In this document: piece by piece, positions 44,909-52,375 of the stretch | Layout of the letters: every line of letters starts with the position of its first letter | How positions within the stretch are numbered: position 1 is the stretch's first letter | NCBI RefSeq assembly: GCF_008830225.1 | Contig: NZ_WAIE01000002.1 | Location: 62,001-126,000, forward strand | Direction: 5' to 3' | DNA: 64,000 bases | Source of the DNA: Pseudodesulfovibrio senegalensis | GTDB taxonomy: Bacteria > Desulfobacterota > Desulfovibrionia > Desulfovibrionales > Desulfovibrionaceae | Notes under the pieces: generated by a model | Told to the model about the DNA's origin: nothing | Databases searched by the model: none | What the model saw: only the letters and a program-made list of their open reading frames with translations | Translations under genes and position numbers: made by a program

Positions 44909-44963
44909 CATAAGTAAGCATAAAGTTTATTAAGAAACATTAATATTCATAAATATACATAAA
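44909..44963. promoter_or_regulatory. six phased CATAAA-like boxes (candidate OmpR-type operator)
   Basis: Boxes begin at 44909 (CATAAG), 44919 (CATAAA), 44928 (TATTAA), 44938 (CATTAA), 44948 (CATAAA) and 44958 (CATAAA), with spacings of 10, 9, 10, 10 and 10 bp. A weaker CATGAG follows at 44969. Tandem direct repeats at helical pitch are how OmpR/PhoB-type proteins bind. The array lies between the divergent response-regulator gene and flagellin gene. Confidence 0.6.
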
Positions 44964-45070
44964 TACAACATGAGGCCTCCGTAGCGGAAAAAAATTCCTG
45001 CCATGAACGATATGCAAGTTTCATTCGTATACATGGAGTAGGAAAAGAATTTTCCGCTGTGGAAAGTTCT

Positions 45071-45109
45071 TGTTGCATGGAAGCAACAGACAACTGGTTA
45101 CAAGGAGGT
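45071..45109 (+). promoter_or_regulatory. CsrA-type target in flagellin leader
   Basis: The hairpin TGTTGC-ATGGAA-GCAACA (45071-45088) presents A-N-GGA in a hexaloop, the preferred CsrA site. A second GGA lies in the ribosome-binding site AAGGAGGTA (45102-45110). A further hairpin with GGAAAA arms is at 45041-45055. Two sites with one over the ribosome-binding site is the arrangement known for the Bacillus hag leader. Confidence 0.5.
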
Positions 45110-45113
45110 AATT

Positions 45114-45968
45114 ATGTCTTTGGTGGTTAACAACAACACAATGGCCAACTCTGCTGCCCGTCACCTGAATGATGCCTATGAAGCGCTTGGTTCTTCCACA
45201 GAGAAGCTTTCTTCGGGACTGCGCATCAACTCGGCGGCCGATGATGCAGCGGGGCTGGCCGTGCGCGAACTCATGCGTTCGGACATCTCCACCCTGCAAC
45301 AGGGCGTGCGCAATGCCAACGACGGCATTTCCATGATCCAGACTGCGGATGGCGCGCTTTCCGTTACCGACGAAAAGCTCATCCGCATGAAGGAATTGGC
45401 CGAGCAGGCTGCGACCGGTACCTATACTGATGCGCAGCGCGAGCTGATTGACCAGGAATATCAGGCCATGTCTTCGGAGATCACCCGTATTGCCAGCGCT
45501 ACGGACTTCAACGGCATCTACCTGCTCAACGGCAACCTTTCCGACGATGGCGTGACCATCCACTTCGGCACAGGCAACGACGAGGCCGAGGACAAGTACA
45601 CCGTCAAGATCGGCGACTGCACGGCTTCCGCCCTTGGCGTCGGCCTGCAGAGCGGGGACGGTGCCGGAGCAACGGTGTCCACCCAGGCCCAGGCGCAGGA
45701 GGCCCTGGACGCGCTGGACGCGGCCATCATTTCCAAGGACACCATCCGGGCGAACCTCGGTGCCATGGAAAACAGGCTGGATGCCACCATCTCCAACCTT
45801 GAGATTCAGGCGGAAAACCTGCAGGCCGCGGAATCCCAGATCTCGGACGTGGACGTGGCCACGGAAATGACCGAGTACTCGGCGCAGCAGATCATTTCGC
45901 AGTCCGCTGTGTCCATGCTCTCGCAGGCAAACTCGCTGCCGCAGATGGCGCTGTCTCTCATCGGATAG
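45114..45968 (+). CDS. fliC: flagellin
   Basis: Filament subunit, 284 residues. The conserved N-terminal helix (MSLVVNNNTMANSAARHLND, then LSSGLRINSAADDAAGLAV) and C-terminal helix (ENLQAAESQISDVDVATEM to SLPQMALSLIG) are intact. The variable central region is short. One Cys occurs in the central part (IGDCTAS). A strong AAGGAGGT precedes the ATG. It ends at an intrinsic terminator and is monocistronic. I found no clear sigma-28 promoter. More than one flagellin may exist in the genome. Confidence 0.96.
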   Translation: MSLVVNNNTMANSAARHLNDAYEALGSSTEKLSSGLRINSAADDAAGLAVRELMRSDISTLQQGVRNANDGISMIQTADGALSVTDEKLIRMKELAEQAATGTYTDAQRELIDQEYQAMSSEITRIASATDFNGIYLLNGNLSDDGVTIHFGTGNDEAEDKYTVKIGDCTASALGVGLQSGDGAGATVSTQAQAQEALDALDAAIISKDTIRANLGAMENRLDATISNLEIQAENLQAAESQISDVDVATEMTEYSAQQIISQSAVSMLSQANSLPQMALSLIG

Positions 45969-45989
45969 TTGCATCAGGTAGTGATCTTC

Positions 45990-46017
45990 AAGGCCCGGTT
46001 CGCCGGGCCTTTTTTTG
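45990..46017 (+). terminator. intrinsic terminator after flagellin
   Basis: AAGGCCCGG and CCGGGCCTT arms around a TTCG tetraloop, followed by seven Ts. Confidence 0.92.
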
Positions 46018-46229
46018 TGCGTGCAAGACGTCTGAACCTTTCCTCGTCCAATTCCCTATTGATCTTGGTCTGTCGGCAGCTCCATTCGGTTACATTCTTT
46101 TTTTTGAATTTCTGTCTTGCGGTTCACGCATGCGCTTCATGTACGCCTGTTGCCATAAAGAAATATTTTCATATCGCAAGCCAAATTGATGTTGGCGCAT
46201 CTCTCTTTACTGTTCGATATAAAATAAAG

Positions 46230-46251
46230 AGTATTCTTGTAGTATTCTTAA
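46230..46251 (+). repeat. 11-bp tandem repeat AGTATTCTT(GT/AA)
   Basis: Two adjacent copies, AGTATTCTTGT and AGTATTCTTAA, lie just upstream of the sigma-54-like element. They could be an activator site or a promoter element recognised by the adjacent sigma factor. Confidence 0.45.
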
Positions 46252-46258
46252 TGTTGTT

Positions 46259-46274
46259 GGGCATCATCATTGCT
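46259..46274 (+). promoter_or_regulatory. sigma-54-like promoter before sigma factor-flgD operon
   Basis: GGGCATCATCATTGCT keeps GG (46260-46261) and GC (46272-46273) at the exact 10-bp spacing and has GGCA and TTGCT cores. The predicted start of transcription is near 46285, only 10 bp before the ATG, leaving just the AAGGGG ribosome-binding site. Short but possible. Confidence 0.4.
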
Positions 46275-46294
46275 TCATTGGAGGCAAGGGGAAA

Positions 46295-46855
46295 ATGATG
46301 CAGTTACAGATCGATCATAAAGATTATGTAGAGGAAAACAATCCGTCTGAAATGATATTCAGAAATTATTCTCGACTCATATATAAGTACATAATTCAAT
46401 TTATTAGACTGAATGGATTGATAATAGAAAATCACGAGTATGATGATATTTTTCAGGAGATAGCATTGAAGCTCATAAAAAATAAGTATGCAGAAAATTT
46501 TGATGAAAAGAGAAGCTCAATGAAAACATGGCTCAGCATAATATCGAAAACAAGTGTCATTGACTACATGCGTAAAAGAAATAGGCACGCCAATGAGACG
46601 AATATAGATATATATGAAAATGAGCTGCAGTGTGAACAAGATCAATTATCGTTGGAGTTGCCCAAAGGACTGCTCACAGAACGTCAGGAACAGGTTGTTC
46701 GCATGTATTTTCAGGAAGGATTTGAAGCAGGCGATATTGCACAGCGTCTGGAAATAACGTCCAGAACCGCGCGCAGCATCAAGCATCAGGCTCTGGAGCG
46801 GCTTCGCCGCCACATGGGCACGGAACCAACGGACATCCCGAGGAGGGCGTCATGA
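46295..46855 (+). CDS. small sigma-70-family (ECF-like) sigma factor
   Basis: A 186-residue protein with sigma region 2 at about 25-95 (EYDDIFQEIALKLIKNKY, SMKTWLSIISKTSVIDYMRK) and region 4 at about 125-175 (LLTERQEQVVRMYF, DIAQRLEITSRTARSIKHQA). There is no region 1 or 3, so it is ECF-sized. Coding DNA is strikingly AT-rich, with many AAA, ATA and TAT codons, unlike all neighbours, until about 46650; this suggests later acquisition. AAGGGG precedes the ATG. Its stop overlaps the flgD start (ATGA). No anti-sigma gene is adjacent. It is not FliA: it is too small and lacks region 3. Confidence 0.82.
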   Translation: MMQLQIDHKDYVEENNPSEMIFRNYSRLIYKYIIQFIRLNGLIIENHEYDDIFQEIALKLIKNKYAENFDEKRSSMKTWLSIISKTSVIDYMRKRNRHANETNIDIYENELQCEQDQLSLELPKGLLTERQEQVVRMYFQEGFEAGDIAQRLEITSRTARSIKHQALERLRRHMGTEPTDIPRRAS

Positions 46856-47532
46856 GCATTGACGTTACCAGCTACCTGAACGCGACATCGTCGACGACCA
46901 CGTCGAGCTCCGATTCGAGTTCGGAGGTCGACTACAACGATTACCTGACCCTGCTGGCCACGGAGCTGCAGTATCAGGATCCCACCGAGCCCATGGACAA
47001 CACGGAAATGATCAACCAGCTCACCAGCTATTCCCAGCTTGAGCAGCTGACCTACATGTCCGACCAGCTCGACACCCTGACCGAGTCCATCGAATCCGTT
47101 ACATCCACGGCCGGTCTGGACTATTTGGGCAAGGAAGTTCTGGCCGTGGGCAGTTCCGTGGTGGTGGACGGCGGTGACGTCACTTCGCTCGGCTACATCC
47201 TCGGCGACGACGCCGAATACGTGACCCTGAACATCTACGATTCGTCCGGAAACATCGTGGATACGACCACCTTGGGCGAAACCGAGTCCGGCGAGCATGT
47301 TTTCCAGTGGGACGGCCAGGACGAGGACGGCAATGCCGTGGACGACGGCACCTATTACGTGGCCGTGTCCGCCTATGATTCCGACGATGCATCCATCACC
47401 TCCAGCACAACTGCCTCGGGAACGGTCGTCGCCGTGACCCAGTCCAGTTCGGGGGTCATCCTGACCCTGGACGACGGGCGTGAAGTCAACATGCTCAACG
47501 TGGCCACCACGACCGCGTCGAGCGACAGCTAA
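46852..47532 (+). CDS. flgD: flagellar hook-capping protein FlgD
   Basis: Scaffold for hook assembly, 226 residues. The N-terminal signature DYNDYLTLLATELQYQDPTEPMDNTEMINQL is the conserved FlgD segment that caps the growing hook (first part at residues 27-43). A Ser/Thr/Asp-rich export region precedes it. The FlgD_ig-like fold follows (LNIYDSSGNIVDTTTLG, FQWDGQDEDGNAV). GAGGAGG is 6 bases before the ATG. Translation is coupled to the sigma factor gene. Confidence 0.95.
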   Translation: MSIDVTSYLNATSSTTTSSSDSSSEVDYNDYLTLLATELQYQDPTEPMDNTEMINQLTSYSQLEQLTYMSDQLDTLTESIESVTSTAGLDYLGKEVLAVGSSVVVDGGDVTSLGYILGDDAEYVTLNIYDSSGNIVDTTTLGETESGEHVFQWDGQDEDGNAVDDGTYYVAVSAYDSDDASITSSTTASGTVVAVTQSSSGVILTLDDGREVNMLNVATTTASSDS

Positions 47533-47565
47533 TACCATTTTTTCAAGGACAAAAAGGAGTTTGAA

Positions 47566-49104
47566 ATGAGCGTCAGCGGAGCTTTGTACACAGGCATTTC
47601 CGGCATGCAGGCCCAGAGTTTGGCTACTTCGGTGGTCAGCAACAACCTCGCCAACAGCACCACCACCGGGTTCAAGAGTTCTTCAATAGAATTCGAGGAC
47701 GTGTTTTATTCCACGGTCTACGCCGGGGGCAGCGTGGATCAGATCGGCCACGGCGTGACCACCGCGTCCATCGACACGGATTTTTCCCAAGGGTCATACG
47801 AGAGCACCAACAATGCCACGGACCTCGCCCTGAACGGAAACGGCTACTTCATCGTTACCGACCCGGACAACGGCAACACATATTACACCCGTGCGGGCAA
47901 TTTCGATTTCAACGAGGAAGGGTTTCTCGTGGATGCGCATGGCAACGTGGTGCAGGGTTGGCAGATGGTGGACGGGTCGGCCACAGGATCGCTCACGGAT
48001 GTGATGCTGGACAGTTCCCAATCCCCGCCCAACCCCACCAGCGAGATTTCCCTGACCATGAACCTGGACGCCTCCAGCGAGAATTATTCCGAGGCTACCA
48101 ACCAGTATACCGCGCTGTTCAACAACTACAACGGATTGGACGACACGCCGCTGGACGATTCCCGTTATTCCTACAGCACCACCATGACCATCTATGACGA
48201 AAACGGCACCGCGCATGACCTGACCGTGTACATGGACCCGGTGGGCGAGGACGACGACGGCGACATGGTTTGGGAATACATCGTGGCCTGTGATCCGGAC
48301 GATGACCAGCGCACCGATCTGGAAGGCACCAGCGCAGCCGGACTGCTCATGACCGGAACCCTGACCTTTGATTCCAGCGGCCAGCTGAACAACATGACCG
48401 CGTTTACCTATTCGGATTCGCCCTCGGTGGCGGGCGACCCCACCAACGAGGCCAACTGGGAATTGGCCGAGTTCGACAGCAGCGGGTACCCGATCATGGA
48501 CGTGAACTTCACCGGTTCCACGGACAATCAGGAAATCACCCTGAACTTCGGCCTGAACAACAAGGACGTCAGCGGCACGGGCTGGGACACCTCCAGCGGT
48601 ATCGATTCCCTTGACGACATCACGGCCACGACCGACCCCGACGACCTGCCCACGTTCAACGAGGCGGCTCTGGGAGTGGGATCCACCACCTGCTACAGCG
48701 ACAGTTCCTCGGCCACCTACAGCAAATATCAGGACGGCTACGCCACGGGAACCCTGCTGGAAGTGGAGGTCGATGAGAACGGCGTGCTGTACGGCATCTA
48801 CTCCAACGGCGTGGAGAGCGCGCTTTTTCAGGTGGCTGTTGCCGACTTCACCAACGAGGAAGGACTGACCGCAGAAGGCAGCAACCTGTTTTCCGCCACC
48901 ACCGAGTCCGGGCAGCCGGTCATCGGCACTGCGGGCAGCGCCAGCTTCGGCACCATCGCTTCCAACACCCTGGAAGGTTCCAACGTGGATACGGCCACGG
49001 AGATGACCAACCTGATCATCATTCAATCCGCCTATCAGGCCAACAGCAAGGTCATCACCACGGCGGACGACATGATCCAGATCGCGGTCAGCCTCAAGAG
49101 CTAG
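47566..49104 (+). CDS. flgE: flagellar hook protein FlgE
   Basis: Structural protein of the hook, exported by the flagellar type III system. 512 residues. The N-terminal rod/hook signature is SGALYTGISGMQAQSLATSV...NNLANSTTTGFK, with GNGYFIV and YTRAGNFDFNEEGFLV. The C-terminus has ATEMTNLIIIQSAYQANSKV and TADDMIQIAVSLKS. The central part is long and acidic, suited to saline conditions. It is 33 bp after flgD with AAGGAG upstream. Confidence 0.96.
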   Translation: MSVSGALYTGISGMQAQSLATSVVSNNLANSTTTGFKSSSIEFEDVFYSTVYAGGSVDQIGHGVTTASIDTDFSQGSYESTNNATDLALNGNGYFIVTDPDNGNTYYTRAGNFDFNEEGFLVDAHGNVVQGWQMVDGSATGSLTDVMLDSSQSPPNPTSEISLTMNLDASSENYSEATNQYTALFNNYNGLDDTPLDDSRYSYSTTMTIYDENGTAHDLTVYMDPVGEDDDGDMVWEYIVACDPDDDQRTDLEGTSAAGLLMTGTLTFDSSGQLNNMTAFTYSDSPSVAGDPTNEANWELAEFDSSGYPIMDVNFTGSTDNQEITLNFGLNNKDVSGTGWDTSSGIDSLDDITATTDPDDLPTFNEAALGVGSTTCYSDSSSATYSKYQDGYATGTLLEVEVDENGVLYGIYSNGVESALFQVAVADFTNEEGLTAEGSNLFSATTESGQPVIGTAGSASFGTIASNTLEGSNVDTATEMTNLIIIQSAYQANSKVITTADDMIQIAVSLKS

Positions 49105-49135
49105 TCATGGATAACGGAACCCGGGAGGCAGCATC

Positions 49136-51148
49136 ATGTTGAATTCATTGTATTCGCTTGCCACGGACAGCATGGCCAACGCGCAGGTGTCCATCAACAA
49201 CGCGTCCAACAATATCGCCAACGCGGACACGGCCGGATATTCGCGCACCGAGGCCGTGTACGAGACCTCGGGTTCCACCACCTACAACGGCGTCACCGTG
49301 GGCCTCGGGGCCACCATCGTGAATCTGGAATCGCAACTCAACACGTTTCTGGAGGCCCAGTATCTCGCTGCCTATGCCGAGCTGTGCTACTACGATACGT
49401 CCCTGAACTATCTGGACCAGATGAATTCCCTCTTCGATCAGGAGGAGGACAGCGGCCTGAACTACCTGCTGAACGAGAACTGGCTGGCATGGAACGAGTT
49501 GTCCTCGGACCCGACTTCTCTGGCGGCGCGTGAGGCCCTGTTGGGGGATTCGGAAAATCTGATTTACGAACTCAACAACACCTCGGAACAAATTGAAAAT
49601 GCCATCGACACGGTGGAGAGCGAGATCGCCAGCCAGGTAAGCGAGGCCAATGAGCTGATCGACCAGATCGCGGCCCTGAACGAAGCCATCGTGGCCGATT
49701 CCGACAACACCCAGCTCATTGCCGAACGCACGCAGGCGCTCCGCGATCTTGACGCGTTGGTCGAAATCGACGTGACCTACAAGGACAACGGCGAAGTTCT
49801 GGTGGATGTGGTCAACGGGTCGTATCCATTGGTGGATGGCGACGAAACCCACTATCTCAAGTATGCCGCAGCCACGTCAACGGATTCTCTGGTGTCTTCG
49901 TCAACCTATGACGGCGAGATCAGTTTTTCCGGCAGCTCGGCCGAGGAAATCACCATCGAGTTCGTGTCCTCGGGGCCGGACGGCACCGCGCAGTTCAAGG
50001 TGTCCTATGACGGCGGGGTCACATGGGAGACCGACGACTCCGGCAACGAGATTCTGTACACGGCGGACGATTCCACCAATTCCGTGACCGTGGACGGCGT
50101 GGAAATCTGGTTTGACGGCGGTACCTCGGACCACGCCGAGGGCGACCAGTATACCATCGTGGCCAAGAGCGGCCTGTACTGGGAGGCCGGGGACGGTTCT
50201 CTGGTCAACGTCACGCCTTCGGACGACATCTCCAACCGTCTGGAAAGCGGCTCCATTGCCGGGCTGTTCGACACGCGTGACCAGGACCTCGTGCCCACGC
50301 TCGAAAATCTGGATTCGCTGGCCGAGGCGCTCATATGGGAAACCAACGTGGCCCATTCGCAGGGCACGGGCACCGAGCCCCATACGGCCATCACCGGCAC
50401 CTATGCGGCAGACGACTCCTCCGCAACGCTTGAGAATTGTGGCCTGTATTTTGCGGACAGGATCGAGGCCGGTGAATTTTCACTGGTGACATACGATGCG
50501 GACGGCAATGTTTCCATCATGGATACCATCACCGTGGACCCGACGACTGATTCGCTGGACAGCGTCGTGGCCCAGATCAACGCCACGTTCGGGCCGGATC
50601 TTTCCGCCGGCGTCAATGCGGACGGACAGCTTGAATTGAGTTCGGCCACGGACATGAGCTTTGAAATGGGCGAGGACACCTCCTGCCTTATGGCCGCATG
50701 CGGGGTGAATACCTTCTACACGGGCACGGACGCCGGGACCATCAATCTCAATGACTATGTGGTGGACAACGTGGGCCACATCAACTGCGGTGCCGTGGAT
50801 CTTACCGACGGAACCGTTGCTTCAGGGTCCAACGATACGGCCAATGCCATCTACGCGCTTTCCGAGGCCATGACTCTGAGCATCGGGGGTCAGGACGGCA
50901 CCTCGTTCAGCGACTATCTGGCGGCCATCGTTTCGGATGTGGGGTCGGCAGCGTCTTCCGCGGAAATCGCGCAGGCCAGCGCGTCGTCCAACGCGGAGTT
51001 CTATTATGACCAGCAGCAATCCGCCAGCGGTGTGAACGTGGACGAGGAATTGGTGGACCTGACCAAGTATCAGAACCAGTACGAGGCCTGCGCCAAGATC
51101 ATCGAGGTCACGCAGACCCTCATGCAAACCGCTTTGAGCCTTGTTTGA
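49136..51148 (+). CDS. flgK: flagellar hook-associated protein 1 FlgK
   Basis: First hook-filament junction protein. 670 residues. The N-terminus (SLATDSMANAQVSINNASNN, IANADTAGYSR) and C-terminus (VNVDEELVDLTKYQNQYEA, IIEVTQTLMQTALSLV) are diagnostic. It is longer than the usual 450-560 residues, owing to an acidic middle region with many Asp, Thr and Gly. GGGAGG is upstream of the ATG. It is co-transcribed with flgE and flgL. Confidence 0.95.
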   Translation: MLNSLYSLATDSMANAQVSINNASNNIANADTAGYSRTEAVYETSGSTTYNGVTVGLGATIVNLESQLNTFLEAQYLAAYAELCYYDTSLNYLDQMNSLFDQEEDSGLNYLLNENWLAWNELSSDPTSLAAREALLGDSENLIYELNNTSEQIENAIDTVESEIASQVSEANELIDQIAALNEAIVADSDNTQLIAERTQALRDLDALVEIDVTYKDNGEVLVDVVNGSYPLVDGDETHYLKYAAATSTDSLVSSSTYDGEISFSGSSAEEITIEFVSSGPDGTAQFKVSYDGGVTWETDDSGNEILYTADDSTNSVTVDGVEIWFDGGTSDHAEGDQYTIVAKSGLYWEAGDGSLVNVTPSDDISNRLESGSIAGLFDTRDQDLVPTLENLDSLAEALIWETNVAHSQGTGTEPHTAITGTYAADDSSATLENCGLYFADRIEAGEFSLVTYDADGNVSIMDTITVDPTTDSLDSVVAQINATFGPDLSAGVNADGQLELSSATDMSFEMGEDTSCLMAACGVNTFYTGTDAGTINLNDYVVDNVGHINCGAVDLTDGTVASGSNDTANAIYALSEAMTLSIGGQDGTSFSDYLAAIVSDVGSAASSAEIAQASASSNAEFYYDQQQSASGVNVDEELVDLTKYQNQYEACAKIIEVTQTLMQTALSLV

Positions 51149-51160
51149 GGAGGATGAGTC

Positions 51161-52363
51161 ATGCGTATCAGCACGTCACAGATTTATGCCAGCACGCTTT
51201 CGCAGTTGAATTCCTCTTTGACCGACGTCATGGAGCTCAACACCATGAACACGACGCAAAAACGGATCAATTCGCCTTCGGACGATCCGGCGGGCATGGG
51301 TCTGACCATGGAGCTGCGCGCGTACGATTCCAGCCTGAGCGGATACGTTGAAAACTGCAGCGTGGCCTCCAGCATGCTCAGCCTGCAGGACGAGGAATTC
51401 ATGCTGGCGTCCGAACAGATCACTGCGGCATTGGAATTGGCCGAGCAGGGTTCCACCGGAACCTACGAATTCGACCAGTTGGTGCTCATGGCCGAAGAAG
51501 CGGCCGGGTACGTGGACAGTCTCTTCAACATCGCCAACACCAAGTATGGCGAGGATTCCGTATTTGCCGGGGACGACCTCGGCGACGACGCCTATGAATA
51601 CGGCCTTGGGGTAAGCATGACCAACGACACCCTGAGCAACGGTAACTTTACCTCCGTGACCGGCGAGATCGACAGCACCCTCTCTGTGCGCTTTGACGAA
51701 ACCGGCACCGTGGGCGGAACCGATGACCTCGACTACAGCTATTCCACGGACGGCGGACAGACATGGACGTCCGCAGTGTTGGCCGCCGGCGATACCACGC
51801 TGGTTATCGATGATTGCGAGGTGGAAATGCTTTCGGGCACGGCCGTGACCGAGGAAGACGAGGCCAACGGTGTGGAAGGCTCGGAGTTTTTGATCCGCAC
51901 GGCCGTTTACTACACGGGCAGCGACAAGGACATGGACCTGTACGTGGCCGAAAACACGGAAATGGACGTTACCACCGTGGGCAGTGAATATTTCGGGGGC
52001 ATTGATCCAGTCACCGGGGAGGCCTACGAAGAGCCCAATCTGTTTGAATCGCTCTGCGAACTGGAAGCCTACCTTGCCGTAGGTGATGCGGATGGAGTGG
52101 CAGATGCCCTTGAGGAGTTGCGCGAGGCGCAGACGAACCTGGAAGCGGGCAATGCCAACGTGGGCGCGCGTGAAAACCGGGCCAGCTACATGCAGCAGAG
52201 TCAGGGGCTCGTGCAGGAGGTTTTGGCCAGCTCCATCAGCATGGAGGAGGACGCCAACGCCACGCAGCTGGCCATCGAATTGGAACAGGCCAACTATGTT
52301 TACGAGGCAGTGATTTCGTCCACGGCAAAGATCATCGACATGAGTCTGCTCAATTACATCTAG
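51161..52363 (+). CDS. flgL: flagellar hook-associated protein 3 FlgL
   Basis: Second hook-filament junction protein, 400 residues. It starts MRISTSQIYASTLSQLNSSL with the flagellin-like QKRINSPSDDPAG and ends with the flagellin-like helix IELEQANYVYEAVISSTAKI. A central acidic insertion (about 125-290) makes it larger than the typical 300-320. GAGGAGG lies upstream. In related genomes csrA and fliW often follow flgL; here fliD does. Confidence 0.94.
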   Translation: MRISTSQIYASTLSQLNSSLTDVMELNTMNTTQKRINSPSDDPAGMGLTMELRAYDSSLSGYVENCSVASSMLSLQDEEFMLASEQITAALELAEQGSTGTYEFDQLVLMAEEAAGYVDSLFNIANTKYGEDSVFAGDDLGDDAYEYGLGVSMTNDTLSNGNFTSVTGEIDSTLSVRFDETGTVGGTDDLDYSYSTDGGQTWTSAVLAAGDTTLVIDDCEVEMLSGTAVTEEDEANGVEGSEFLIRTAVYYTGSDKDMDLYVAENTEMDVTTVGSEYFGGIDPVTGEAYEEPNLFESLCELEAYLAVGDADGVADALEELREAQTNLEAGNANVGARENRASYMQQSQGLVQEVLASSISMEEDANATQLAIELEQANYVYEAVISSTAKIIDMSLLNYI

Positions 52364-52375
52364 GAGGTAATGGGC

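Larger units (their letters stand above)
45969..46294 (+). other. AT-rich intergenic region before the sigma-factor gene
   Basis: These 326 bp hold the flagellin terminator, an AT-rich stretch unlike the GC-rich surroundings, an 11-bp tandem repeat at 46230-46251 and a sigma-54-like promoter at 46259-46274. No gene is supported. Confidence 0.6.

Noticed and set aside
44922-44950. TAAAGTTT resembling a sigma-28 -35 box upstream of flagellin
   Set aside because: No GCCGATAA-like -10 at the required distance; the match is part of the phased CATAAA array.
44909-44963. Short phased repeats as a CRISPR array
   Set aside because: Units are 6 bp with 4-bp gaps and no spacers; no cas genes are present.
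45059-45077. TGGAAAGTTCTTGTTGC as a sigma-54 promoter for flagellin
   Set aside because: GG and GC are 12 bp apart instead of 10, and the -24 core lacks GGCA.
47794-49026. 410-codon minus-strand reading across flgE
   Set aside because: Antisense shadow of flgE; no domain or start signal.
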